Below are positions 1 to 8,101 of a stretch of DNA of 64,000 nt, one piece after another. The position numbers were made by a program, and so were the translations under genes. Position 1 is the stretch's first letter. Every line of letters begins with the position of its first letter. Origin of the DNA: Candidatus Obscuribacter sp. (GTDB lineage: Bacteria > Cyanobacteriota > Vampirovibrionia > Obscuribacterales > Obscuribacteraceae); contig JADKDV010000004.1 in NCBI GenBank assembly GCA_016718315.1, positions 744,001-808,000 on the forward strand, given 5' to 3'. Under the pieces are notes generated by a model. The model searched no databases. It was not told where the DNA came from and saw only the letters and a program-made list of their open reading frames with translations.

Positions 1-332
1 ATCAGTTGTCTACCTTGAGCGCGGGTGCCAACGAGGCCACTGCGGAAAACTACGTTATCCAGTCTGGATTCGAGAAGTTGCAACAGGATGGTACCGGTTA
101 CGCCTTTACGACGGACAGCTTCTTGGAAGGTGTTATAGAACTGTTTTTCAGAAATGTTGTAAGTCCAACGAATTTTCTGCTTTTCCATCAGATGCTTCGC
201 GTAGTCGGACTTTTTCTTTCTGTCGGCGCCGTGTTGACCTGGAGGATGTTGGCGCCTCGAGCCTTTGACTTTACTGCATTCGGTCATGCCAACGGCACGC
301 ACACGCTTGCAAATGGACCCGAGATATTTCAT
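1..332 (-). CDS. rpsD: 30S ribosomal protein S4, N-terminal part (cut by window start)
   Basis: The minus strand encodes about the first 110 residues of ribosomal protein S4, the primary 16S rRNA-binding protein of the small-subunit body; the rest lies outside the window. Family motifs seen in order are PPGQHG, a lysine/arginine run, EKQKIRWTYNISEKQF, RKGVTG, LLQLLESRLDNVV and TRAQGRQL, which match S4 closely. The ATG at 330-332 has GGGAG about 10 nt upstream, and the protein opens MKYLGSICKRVR. Only two N-terminal cysteines (8 and 19) are present, so this is not the four-cysteine zinc form known from some bacteria. A plus-strand open frame over the same bases is its shadow. Identification is confident; only the 3' end is unknown. 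Confidence 0.95.
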   Translation of the reverse strand, partial: MKYLGSICKRVRAVGMTECSKVKGSRRQHPPGQHGADRKKKSDYAKHLMEKQKIRWTYNISEKQFYNTFQEAVRRKGVTGTILLQLLESRLDNVVFRSGLVGTRAQGRQL

Positions 333-625
333 TACGCACACTCTCCCTGAGGCACTGGATTCGATAAAGCGTTATAGATTACCGCGAAACACCCCTCTGT
401 ATATGTGTTAGCGATAAGCTTTGGTTGTCTAAAATGGCTATATGCCCCTGTGGTGGGCTACTTGGGGCTTGTTACGATTTTTTATATAGAGTCGTCGCTG
501 GCGATCACTTGGCAGGCTGGGTGCTGGATCTGGCGAGTTTGGCTCCATAAGTATGGATGCAGATGAGGTGGGACTCATAAAGTGGCGTCAGATCGGGGCG
601 TCTGGCAAATGGCTGGTATTGCAAT
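333..625. other. Intergenic region upstream of rpsD
   Basis: No gene is supported here. It should hold the rpsD promoter on the minus strand, but I cannot pick convincing -35/-10 boxes. A GCCCC/GGGGC inverted repeat with a 15-nt loop spans 444-468 and would lie about 110 nt upstream of the rpsD start. It could be part of an rpsD leader, because S4 regulates its own synthesis in several bacteria, but this is speculation. Confidence 0.4.
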
Positions 626-1339
626 TTATTCGGGTACTTCATTTTGCGCTGGCAGCGTTTTGTACATCATTTCTTGCTTGTTGGTTAGCTTGGTTACAAC
701 AATAAATGCCAGTACTGCCGCAACAAAGGTCAGTACCTCATTGATTGCCGAAGCCGTAAAGTAAACGGTATAAGCTGGTATATCTATATGTCCCTGAGCG
801 TCTACCGTTTTGATTTTGTCGCTGATACGCGCGGTGGCATTCATAATGAGCCAAAAGCCCCACCACCAGCTGATTAGGGCAGTGCCGCTGTGACTTTGCC
901 AGCGCTCGCTCAAGCTGGTAAGACTACTTGCTCGCCAAATCTCTTGGATTGCTCTGTAGGGCTTGAAGAGGCAGAGGATTGGAATGGCAAAGCCCCAGGT
1001 GCAATGCCAGTTTTTTGTGATTAAGTCGTTTATGCCAAAGTATTGAAGATTGCGTCTCAATCTGCGGATCCATACGAGAAAGAAGACAGCACATGAAAGA
1101 AAGGCGATTGCACCAATACCCTCGACTGTGTCAATCAGTAGTTGTGCACCCTCTAAGATTGATGACGAATCAGGCTTTTGGGTGTTTGATGGCAAAGTAG
1201 CTATGACTCCGCCCAAGTCAAAAAATATAATTAGTACCGACCCTATGCATGTTAGAGCCAGCAAAATCTGAATTGGTATCGCCAGTGGTTTACCGCTTTT
1301 ATACGCAGGTGTTTCGGTTTTGTTTGGTTTTTCAGGCAT
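626..1339 (-). CDS. DUF4328-type multi-pass membrane protein
   Basis: A 237-residue integral membrane protein with four or five hydrophobic segments, at roughly residues 19-50, 75-92, 113-125, 152-168 and 193-215. It carries the pattern expected for DUF4328: a segment ending FLVWIRRLRRNL, then WGFAIPILCLFKPYRAIQEIW, then a tryptophan-rich WWWGFWL stretch. The molecular role of the family is not established. The N-terminus is short, charged and hydrophilic (MPEKPNKTET). It lies on the same strand as the next gene upstream, 117 nt away, and as rpsD downstream. No ribosome-binding site stands out before the ATG, so the start is chosen because it gives a compact cytoplasmic tail. Confidence 0.75.
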   Translation of the reverse strand: MPEKPNKTETPAYKSGKPLAIPIQILLALTCIGSVLIIFFDLGGVIATLPSNTQKPDSSSILEGAQLLIDTVEGIGAIAFLSCAVFFLVWIRRLRRNLQYFGINDLITKNWHCTWGFAIPILCLFKPYRAIQEIWRASSLTSLSERWQSHSGTALISWWWGFWLIMNATARISDKIKTVDAQGHIDIPAYTVYFTASAINEVLTFVAAVLAFIVVTKLTNKQEMMYKTLPAQNEVPE

Positions 1340-1456
1340 TTACGACTCGCTTTATAAGGTCGATTGATTGGACTGGATGCCATTGGTGTTTTAAAGACTG
1401 GAGTGACGTAATCATATAACGCCTACTGTCTGATTGCAGGCAATTCTACATTGGTC

Positions 1457-2419
1457 TCAGTCTCCGCTGGTTATGTGGTTTTGAATTACTCTCAGGCTCT
1501 CTAGTGATTCTTTGTAGAGTCCAAAAAGGTCTTGGCTCTGGGCAAAAGTCACAAGCGTCCTCATAATTGCACCTTCAATCACCGCGCTAGACCAAAATAT
1601 GCAGCAGTCCTTTCGTTGGCTAATGGTTACATCAGTAAGTCTGCCATTGACTCTGTGAAAGTCTGCATCAGTTATTCCATCTGCAATGTACTCCAGAACT
1701 AAGCCGGAGCAGTAGCTATCCTCATTGCTTTGGAATGTTAGTTTGCCACATGTAGCATAGTTTTTAAGGAACGCATTAGGTTGATAGATATGTTCGTCAA
1801 GACCTGTCACTGTGTGTATTTCATGCTCGTCCAGGTGACCCAGATCAAGCAGATGTTGGCGCATTATCTCCCATTCTGAGTCCCTGGCTGGGTCATGACA
1901 TAGTGGCGATAGGAAGCCTCTGCGTCTCAAATAGTTGTAGGTAAATAGATTGTGCCTCAAGACAATATTGGGCAGCTCGTTGTAGAGCGCTGTATTGGGC
2001 TGTATTGCTCCGATACTCTTGTCGATTATTAGCGGATAAATTACTTTGATGCTATCCACTTTGTCGCGGCAAAACTTTATTGCTACTTCTGGCTCGTTGA
2101 GATAGTCTTGCTTGCTTTTTGTTGTTGTGCCTTTGGCGGCAAACTTATAGACTAGCGTAACTGTTGTGCCAGTGATCTCACTGACACGCTCTGGATAACC
2201 AAATTTGTACCGCACAGATTTTATATCCTGATTGAGCAAAAACGGCAGCTCATTTAAAAAACGAGCTCTGGCAAGGGCTTTGCTCCCAGGTGCGGATATA
2301 TAACCCGGTGCTGGCTCCTGGGCTGGGTTGAACAGTTGCATCAGGAGCATCAAGATAATCATAGTGCCGCATGTGGTGGCTATTTGTCTTGTTCCTGGAT
2401 TTGGATAAAGCAAGTGCAT
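1457..2419 (-). CDS. Unknown membrane-anchored protein
   Basis: A 320-residue protein I do not recognise. A hydrophobic stretch at about residues 15-31 (TTCGTMIILMLLMQLF) is followed by a Pro/Ala/Gly linker, which fits a signal anchor with the bulk outside the cytoplasm. The region at about residues 60-125 reads like a small beta domain (IKSVRYKFGYPERVSEITG, then TLVYKF) similar in style to SmpA/OmlA-type modules, but the resemblance is too weak to name. Six cysteines occur in the C-terminal two thirds, including a CC pair. It is divergent from the gene starting at 2732 and followed on the same strand by the DUF4328 gene. Confidence 0.6.
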   Translation of the reverse strand: MHLLYPNPGTRQIATTCGTMIILMLLMQLFNPAQEPAPGYISAPGSKALARARFLNELPFLLNQDIKSVRYKFGYPERVSEITGTTVTLVYKFAAKGTTTKSKQDYLNEPEVAIKFCRDKVDSIKVIYPLIIDKSIGAIQPNTALYNELPNIVLRHNLFTYNYLRRRGFLSPLCHDPARDSEWEIMRQHLLDLGHLDEHEIHTVTGLDEHIYQPNAFLKNYATCGKLTFQSNEDSYCSGLVLEYIADGITDADFHRVNGRLTDVTISQRKDCCIFWSSAVIEGAIMRTLVTFAQSQDLFGLYKESLESLRVIQNHITSGD

Positions 2420-2731
2420 TACATCACCTGCCCGGCATTATAATTGCTAGTTCTTGTGCAGATGTTTTCGATTCTAGTAATTAGAAGCGAGACGCAAACT
2501 GACTTTGTTGCAAGAAAAGGTAGAAAAATATTGATATTCATGTTCGCGTCTCGGTGTCTAGTTTTGTATTATTAGCCCGGACTCATGTGGCGTCAATAAT
2601 TCAGTGGGGCATCTCCCAATCAAGTCCCGTAGCAGTTTTTTGAGGTGGCTAGGTGTAAGTGTCAAAGCTATCTCGATGTTATAATTGAGCAGCATTACTC
2701 ACAGCAATTTGCCTCTAAGGACTGACAGACA
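2420..2731. other. Divergent intergenic region
   Basis: About 310 nt between two divergent genes. It must supply promoters for both, but no consensus-like pair of boxes is convincing. I see no repeat, tRNA or strong terminator. Confidence 0.35.
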
Positions 2732-2923
2732 TTGGTAGCATCCGCTCAAATCAAGTCCAAACGCGGGTGGATTTTTGTCTGGTTGTTGTTGGTACCCTTT
2801 ATTGCTTTTGGCTCGATCTATAACACAGCCGAAAACGGCAATTACACTATCTATAGCGATGTGCGGCAAGTGCCTAATATGCCTGCTGCTGTAGTCTTTG
2901 GCGCAGGCATGCAGATCACGTGA
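2732..2923 (+). pseudogene. 5' end of a SanA/YdcF-like (DUF218) gene, broken after the repeat junction
   Basis: This is the true N-terminus of the SanA/YdcF-like gene whose body is intact at 4376-4921. It starts at TTG 2732 with an AAGGA-like site upstream. It encodes a charged tip and one membrane segment (WIFVWLLLVPFIAFGSIY), then enters the duplicated block at 2855 (SDVRQVPNMPAAVVFGAG). The frame is lost within about 65 nt because of small indels relative to the second copy. Joining 2732-2854 to 4376-4921 restores one uninterrupted reading frame of 222 residues, close to the usual size of SanA-like proteins. The break is therefore probably an assembly artefact rather than real gene decay; a real tandem duplication with decay is the alternative. 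Confidence 0.7.
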
Positions 2924-4375
2924 GGCTCACGACAGGGTGGTCACAGCTGTATCGCTGTACAAGTCTGGCAAGTCAAAAAGCTCCTTATGACCGGCGATAA
3001 CGGACACGTCTCTTATAACGAGCCAGAGGCGATGAAGCGTGACGCCACTTGCAGCTCGGTGTGCCAGCTAGTGACATCGCCTGTGATTATGCGGGTTTAA
3101 GGACGTATGACAGTGTCTACCGCGCTATCCAGATATTTGGTCGGACAAAGCAGTACTTGTCACCTAGCGCTATCATTTGCCCAGAGCAATGTACCTGGCT
3201 CGCCATCTTGGTCTTGATGTGGTAGGCCTGGACGCCAGTGTGCAGTCATACGGCAAGATCCCAGTCCTGGTACGACTTGCGCGAGATTGGCGCAGCTCAA
3301 GCTGCCTGGCTCGAAATGCCATCGGGCGCAAACCTAGGGTTTTAGGCAAAGAGCCTATATTCCTGAGCAATCGATTGTCCCTGTAACTACCCCCTAAAAC
3401 CTGGTGCCGTCTGGCTTTACGACAAATTCTTTGCCTGATGGTAGATGCAGCGTATGTGTCTGAGCCTTGCCTTCAAATATCGTGGTGGACATGCCGTTGT
3501 ACTTGCCAGCACAGTTTTCCTTGACACTACCTTATCATTGGTTCAGAAGTCCTGGGATCTAAACGCAGTGTTTCCTGTCTATTGCCTTCAGTTAACTCTA
3601 AAATTGAGGCTTGCCATTGTTTTGCTGGAGCATCGATTTTGCCCCAGGTATACCGTTGGCAGTGTTTCTGTGTAAGTGCCCTTGCTCTCCATGTCTTTTT
3701 TGCGGCAGACAGTGATTTTTTGAGCAAGTCTGCACTCATCAAATTGCTTGGATAAGCGTCTTGAAAAACGCGTGATAGAGCTTCCAGCTCTGCATCGCTC
3801 GGTTTTTCGGAGATGCCGCGGGTGCCTGTTCTATCTTTTGGCAGTTGGACATAGGACCTCTATTTGTGGGATGGTCTAAATCCTGGGAGGGCGTTTATGG
3901 AGTATATGAGCTAGTTGGGGCTTCTCATATGGTAATTGCCCCAAGTAGTTCTAAATAAACTGTTGTTCAAGGCTGTCTTTATCTGTTGTATAAACTATGC
4001 TTTTATCTGATTTGAGTAATGTCAGTTGCTCATCTCTTATCTCGCGGGCTTCCTCCAGCTCTTTCAGGACTTCACCTTGAGGCCGGCGGACTATCTGGTA
4101 ATACGAGTGTGCTAGGTGCTGTGCTCAGATAGTCAGGAAAGATATAGACGATAAAGCCGCTTCTGGTTACTTCTGGGCGACCATTAAACTGTGCCAGGGC
4201 GCTCATCACCCATGCCACTGTCTGAAGTATCACCATCGAGATAGGGCTAGTTGCTCAGCTGAGACAACACCACCATTTGATTGGATTAAGCGCGCAATCT
4301 GATGCCAGCGGATCTTTTGAGATTGGAGTTAGGGGCACCATCGCCAAACAAAAACGAAAAGCACTCAAGGAAGAA
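2855..4375. repeat. Tandem duplication, copy A (error-rich, with internal deletion)
   Basis: Bases 2855-4093 match 4376-5619, and 4094-4376 match 5904-6188, so copy A lacks about 284 bp present in copy B. The copies are otherwise almost identical but differ by many one- or two-base changes, often in homopolymers. For example, AAAAAA in copy B at 4868-4873 corresponds to AAA in copy A, and runs of T and G differ in length. Every reading frame that is open in copy B is broken in copy A: the SanA-like gene, the 152-residue minus-strand gene and the tail of the Gly-rich membrane protein. This pattern is typical of uncorrected long-read sequence at a misjoined contig. Confidence 0.85.
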
Positions 4376-4921
4376 AGCGATGTGCGGCAAGTGCCTAATA
4401 TGCCTGCTGCTGTAGTCTTTGGCGCTGGTATACAGTCACGTGAGGCTCACGACAGGGTGGTCACAGCTGTATCACTGTACAAGTCTGGCAAAGTCAAAAA
4501 GCTCCTTATGACCGGCGATAACGGACACGTCTCTTATAACGAGCCAGAGGCGATGAAGCGTGACGCCATGCAGCTCGGTGTGCCAGCTAGTGACATCGCC
4601 TGTGATTATGCGGGTTTTAGGACGTATGACAGTGTCTACCGTGCTATCCAGATATTTGGTCTGGACAAAGCAGTACTTGTCACCCAGCGCTATCATTTGC
4701 CTAGAGCAATGTACCTGGCTCGCCATCTTGGTCTTGATGTGGTGGGACTGGATGCCAGTGTGCAGTCATACGGCAAGATCCAGTCCTGGTACGACTTGCG
4801 CGAGATTGGCGCAGCTCAAGCTGCCTGGCTCGATGTGGCCATCGGGCGCAAACCTAAGTTTTTAGGCAAAAAAGAGCCTATATTTCCTGAGCAATCGATT
4901 GTCCCTGTAACTACTCCCTAA
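4376..4921 (+). CDS. SanA/YdcF-like DUF218 protein, main domain (5' end displaced by the duplication)
   Basis: This encodes the DUF218 domain: an AAVVFGAG strand, a KSGKVKKLLMTGDNG segment, EPEAMKRDAMQLGVPASDI, FRTYDSVYRAIQIFGLDKAVLVTQRYHLPRA and a terminal GLDVVGLDA. These are the hallmark elements of SanA/YdcF proteins, which are envelope-associated; SanA affects barrier function in E. coli, though the chemistry is unclear. In the assembly an open frame extends back to 4277, but residues before the SDVRQVPN motif are antisense of the membrane-protein gene and have no biological meaning. The authentic start is at 2732, with its transmembrane anchor. The stop overlaps the end of the convergent minus-strand gene by 4 nt. 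Confidence 0.8.
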   Translation, partial: SDVRQVPNMPAAVVFGAGIQSREAHDRVVTAVSLYKSGKVKKLLMTGDNGHVSYNEPEAMKRDAMQLGVPASDIACDYAGFRTYDSVYRAIQIFGLDKAVLVTQRYHLPRAMYLARHLGLDVVGLDASVQSYGKIQSWYDLREIGAAQAAWLDVAIGRKPKFLGKKEPIFPEQSIVPVTTP

Positions 4922-5376
4922 AACCTGGTGCCGTCTGGCTTTACAACAAATTCTTTGCCAGATGGTAGATGCAGCGTATGTGTCTTAGCCTTGCCTTCAA
5001 ATATCGTGGTGGACATGCCGTTGTACTTGCCAGCACAGTTCTCCTTGACACTACTTATCATTGGTTCAGAAGTCCTGGGATCTAAACGCAGTGTTTCCTG
5101 TCTATTGCCTTCGGTTAACTCTAAAAATTGAGGCTTGCCATTGTTTTGCTGCAGCATCGCTTTTGCCCCAGGTATACCCGTTGGCAGTGTTTCTGTGTAA
5201 GTGCCCCTGCTCTCCATGTCTTTTGCGGCAGACAGTGATTTTTTGAGCAAGTCTGCACTCATCAATTTGCTTGGATAAGCGTCTTGAAAAACGCGTGATA
5301 GAGCTTCCAGCTCTGCATCGCTCGGTTTTTCGGAGATGCCGCGGGTTGCCTGTTCTATCTTTTGGCAGTTGGACAT
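4918..5376 (-). CDS. Unknown 152-residue protein
   Basis: A hydrophilic 152-residue protein I do not recognise, with no signal peptide or membrane segment. The N-terminal half is helical and charged (EKPSDAELEALSRVFQDAY, then ADLLKKSLSAAKDMES). The C-terminal half looks beta-rich (FLELTEGNRQETLRL, then HTLHLPSGKEFVVKPDG). It lies downstream of the Gly-rich membrane-protein gene on the same strand, 100 nt away, and converges on the SanA-like gene with a 4-nt overlap. A frameshifted duplicate lies in copy A at about 3397-3850. The ATG has GGTCCTATG around it and an AGAGAGG stretch close upstream on the minus strand. Confidence 0.65.
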   Translation of the reverse strand: MSNCQKIEQATRGISEKPSDAELEALSRVFQDAYPSKLMSADLLKKSLSAAKDMESRGTYTETLPTGIPGAKAMLQQNNGKPQFLELTEGNRQETLRLDPRTSEPMISSVKENCAGKYNGMSTTIFEGKAKTHTLHLPSGKEFVVKPDGTRF

Positions 5377-5440
5377 AGGACCTCTCTATTTGTGGGATGG
5401 TCTAAATCCTGGGAGGGCGTTTATGGAGTATATGAGCTAG

Positions 5441-5470
5441 TTGGGGCTTCTCATATGGGAATTGCCCCAA
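5441..5470 (-). terminator. Inverted repeat between two minus-strand genes
   Basis: A TTGGGGC/GCCCCAA stem of 7 bp with a 16-nt loop lies just after the stop of the 461-residue gene. There is no U-run on the minus strand, so it may be a processing hairpin or an attenuating structure rather than a full intrinsic terminator. The same hairpin recurs at 3915-3944 because of the duplication. Confidence 0.4.
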
Positions 5471-5476
5471 GTAGTT

Positions 5477-6862
5477 CTAAATAAACTGTTGTTCAAGGCT
5501 GTCTTTATCTGTTGTATAAACTATGCTTTTATCTGATTTGAGTAATGTCAGTTGCTCATCTCTTATCTCGCGGGCTTCCTCCAGCTCTTTCAGGACTTCA
5601 CCTTGAGGCCGGCGGACTAGATCATAGGCTGCCTTACGTTTGGCGTTGCGGTCTTCGATGCGAGCATTGAGGACGGCCAGGACTACATATCTCACTGCTG
5701 GTATAAGCAAAAGCACTATCGAGTAAGTCAAAAGTACATCAATTAACGCGGCGACGTTATGGAGTAAGTTGATTGTGGCGATGTGCTTAAAGAGCCACCA
5801 GCTGCCGCAAAAGTTAAAGATTGCGAGCATCAAAACATTGGTCAAGACCATAGGAGGAAAGTTTGAAAACTTCCAGCGGTCTTCTTTTAGATAGCTGTCA
5901 CGATCTGGTAATACGAGTGTGCTAGGTGCTGTGCTCAGATAGTCAGGAAAGATATAGACGATAAAGCCGCTTCTGGTTACTTCTGGGCGACCATTAAACT
6001 GTGCCAGGGCGCTCATCACCATGCCACTGTCTGAAGTATCACCATCGAGATAAGGGGCTAGTTGCTCAGCTGAGACAACACCACCATTTGATTGGATTAA
6101 GCGCGCAATCTGATGCCAGCGGATCTTTTGCAGATTGGAGTTAGGGGCACCATCGCCAAACAAAAACGAAAAGCACTCAAGGAAGAAATTGCCTTTAGGA
6201 TGCTTCTCAATAAAATCGGTGTAGCGGTCCCTTTGCGAGCTAGGCAGACTGTTGTAGTAAGTGGCGTGAGAGGGGCTGTAGTCCCAGCTGAGGATGTCAG
6301 TCAAAAAGTGCAGATCAAAAAATCCCGAGCCGCCACCACCACCACCACCACCACCACCACTATCGCTATGTCCACCACCAAAATCATGGCTGCCACTATG
6401 GCCGCCACCACCTTCAAATATTGATGCTAGAGCAATAAAAATGAGCGCGACAAACAGTACGACAATAGTCAATACCGAGAGCACCAGTGCTACGCCAAAG
6501 GAGACCCGCACCACCCAGTAAAGTAGTTTAAACAAAAACGCTCCAGCGAGCAAAACTGCTTTGCGTCTGCCTCGCAGTTTGTATATGCCAGCAAAATTTG
6601 GCTTAAAGGCATAGTAGACCGTACCGTCTTTAGCGACGTCCAGTCTGGCACCTGTCTCACCAGCGATTTTGTTGAGCCAATAGGTGGCGCTATCTATCGA
6701 GAGTCCTGATGTTGTCGCTAACTGTGGTGCGGTTGTGCGCAGGTTAACTTTGATGGCATCAAGTGCTTTGCGCTTGTCTGGCATCAAAAGTGAGTATTCT
6801 GGATCGTCCGGATCCAGGCTGTCGGCGGCAAGTTGTGGTGGATTGTAGTCTTCTGATGGCAA
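5477..6862 (-). CDS. Multi-pass membrane protein with a polyglycine linker
   Basis: A 461-residue protein of unknown function. Residues 1-90 form a soluble region ending in a small winged-helix-like segment (LATTSGLSIDSATYWLNKIA). A hydrophobic block follows at about 100-150 (LLAGAFLFKLLYWVVRVSFGVALVLSVLTIVVLF). Next come a Gly/His/Ser-rich linker with a run of ten glycines, a central soluble domain, and two more membrane segments at about 340-410. The tail is a charged helix (EVLKELEEAREIRDEQLTLLK). The glycine run is encoded by a trinucleotide repeat, so length changes stay in frame. Its central part overlaps the duplicated block, and a damaged copy of its 3' portion lies at 3957-4375. Confidence 0.7.
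   Translation of the reverse strand: MPSEDYNPPQLAADSLDPDDPEYSLLMPDKRKALDAIKVNLRTTAPQLATTSGLSIDSATYWLNKIAGETGARLDVAKDGTVYYAFKPNFAGIYKLRGRRKAVLLAGAFLFKLLYWVVRVSFGVALVLSVLTIVVLFVALIFIALASIFEGGGGHSGSHDFGGGHSDSGGGGGGGGGGSGFFDLHFLTDILSWDYSPSHATYYNSLPSSQRDRYTDFIEKHPKGNFFLECFSFLFGDGAPNSNLQKIRWHQIARLIQSNGGVVSAEQLAPYLDGDTSDSGMVMSALAQFNGRPEVTRSGFIVYIFPDYLSTAPSTLVLPDRDSYLKEDRWKFSNFPPMVLTNVLMLAIFNFCGSWWLFKHIATINLLHNVAALIDVLLTYSIVLLLIPAVRYVVLAVLNARIEDRNAKRKAAYDLVRRPQGEVLKELEEAREIRDEQLTLLKSDKSIVYTTDKDSLEQQFI
6330..6360. repeat. CCA trinucleotide microsatellite (codes for a glycine run)
   Basis: About ten CCA units on the plus strand, read as GGT codons on the minus strand inside the membrane-protein gene. 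Expansion or contraction would change linker length without breaking the frame. Confidence 0.85.
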
Positions 6863-6888
6863 CTAGCTCTTCCCTCTATTAGTGGTAG

Positions 6889-7719
6889 TTAGCGTCTTGA
6901 TTTGTCGCTTCTAAAGGGCGCGTTTTGGAAGTTTGCACTATCTGTCTTCTTAGCTTTTTCTCTGTCTTTTTGAGCCAGGTCTTTTTTGCCTTGCTTCTCG
7001 TAAATAGTAGCTCTCATGCTAAGTAGATCTGCTCTATTGCCTAGCGTTTGATCATCAACATTACACAGGGCAATGCATTTATTACAGTCAGCTAGTGCTT
7101 TATCCCAATCTTTGAGGGCAACGTAGGCTTTCATTCTTGCTTCAAAAAGACGATTGGCACTGGGCTCACCTTTGATGGCAGTAGTTAGATCAAGTACTGC
7201 CATGTTGGGTTTGCCAATGGCAAGATAAGCTTGTGCCCGTCGATACAGCATGCCATCTGACAGCGAGCCATATTTTGTTTCGATAGTTGTAAGCTCATTG
7301 ATTGAATCAGTATACCGCTTGAGTCTAAAGAGCAAGTCTGCCTTTTCGCGTCTTGCTGATTTTTCGTGTTTGCGTTCGCCGCTATTTGCTGCGGTGCTAA
7401 AGTCAGCAAGTGCTTGTTCTGTTTGACCCAGTGAGATGTGAGCCAGGGCGCGCTCAACGTAGGCTCCATACTGCTTGGGATCGAGTGCGATTGCTTGATT
7501 GGCTAGTTTTAGTGCTTCTTCGCTCTCCAATACTTGATTGTATTGTTTTGCACTCTCCATCAGTGCTCTGGCCTGCTTTGCGTTAGGGCTGGCTACCGCT
7601 CTGCCAGCTGTTTGCGCTTTGTTTTGACTGTGTACAGGCGTCAAAGATCCAGAGCCAAGTATCAGTACCACTAGTAGTGGCACTGCGGTAGTCAAAACCT
7701 TTGTCTCTTTGATTATCAA
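6889..7719 (-). CDS. Exported TPR-repeat protein
   Basis: A 276-residue protein with an N-terminal signal peptide (hydrophobic core VPLLVVLILGSGSL, likely cleavage after about residue 31) and four to five tetratricopeptide repeats, including YGAYVERALAHISLGQTEQA, LYRRAQAYLAIGKPNMAV and FEARMKAYVALKDWDKALAD. TPRs build protein-binding superhelices; no catalytic domain is present. The tail is basic (DKSRR). The start is TTG at 7717-7719 with an AAGGA-like site upstream on the minus strand. It lies 26 nt upstream of the Gly-rich membrane-protein gene on the same strand and may be cotranscribed with it. Confidence 0.75.
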   Translation of the reverse strand: MIIKETKVLTTAVPLLVVLILGSGSLTPVHSQNKAQTAGRAVASPNAKQARALMESAKQYNQVLESEEALKLANQAIALDPKQYGAYVERALAHISLGQTEQALADFSTAANSGERKHEKSARREKADLLFRLKRYTDSINELTTIETKYGSLSDGMLYRRAQAYLAIGKPNMAVLDLTTAIKGEPSANRLFEARMKAYVALKDWDKALADCNKCIALCNVDDQTLGNRADLLSMRATIYEKQGKKDLAQKDREKAKKTDSANFQNAPFRSDKSRR

Positions 7720-8101
7720 CCTTTATGTCCTTCAAAAGGATTGCCTCTGAGCCAGTTTGATTGCTCCTGGCCAAGTCTCGCTAATTAATGCTGTGGCACC
7801 GGGACCAATACGGGGCTCCTGGTAAGTGACTTAGGACCACAGAGTGGTAAGACTCCAAATAAATATGCCACGTCTATCCGCTATCCAAAAGTCCTGGCTT
7901 GAGTGCAGGTATAGCAAATTGTTTCGCCCAGAGGAGGAGCTTTGGTCCATAGATGAGGCGATACCTCGGCTATCAAATCCTGGAATTGACTCCGCCGGTC
8001 CGGGATGCTGCCAAGATTAAATCGAGTCCTTAGTGTCCAGCCTATGTGGCACCTGTATAGACACCACTGGGTATATAAGTCCCAGATGTGCAGGTTTTAC
8101 T
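7720..8101. other. Divergent intergenic region ahead of the giant gene
   Basis: About 380 nt between a minus-strand TPR gene and the plus-strand giant gene. A short CTGGG/CCCAG hairpin lies at about 8069-8087, just before the preferred start. I see no tRNA, repeat or clear promoter boxes. Confidence 0.35.

Larger units (their letters stand above)
4376..6188. repeat. Tandem duplication, copy B (intact coding frames)
   Basis: Second, intact copy of the block that also occurs at 2855-4375, directly abutting it. The left junction falls inside codons of the SanA-like gene (AGC GAT GTG in both copies). The right limit lies inside the minus-strand 461-residue gene, at a point with no gene boundary. 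A duplication whose two ends both fall inside genes, with only one copy readable, is more easily explained by assembly than by evolution. Confidence 0.85.

Noticed and set aside
6..350. Plus-strand open frame of 114 codons at the window start
   Set aside because: It lies opposite a clear ribosomal protein S4 reading frame on the minus strand.
2855..4375. A second, decayed set of paralogous genes
   Set aside because: The near identity to 4376-6188, homopolymer indels and repeat ends inside genes fit assembly error better than old duplicated genes.
4277..4375. N-terminal extension of the SanA-like protein
   Set aside because: These codons are antisense of the membrane-protein gene brought in by the repeat junction. 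The true N-terminus is at 2732.
6294..6521. Proline-rich plus-strand frame over the CCA repeat
   Set aside because: It is the shadow of the polyglycine run of the minus-strand membrane protein.
8033..8101. Longer N-terminus of the giant protein
   Set aside because: The 23 extra residues are cysteine-rich and unlike related N-termini; the ATG at 8102 begins the typical polar segment.
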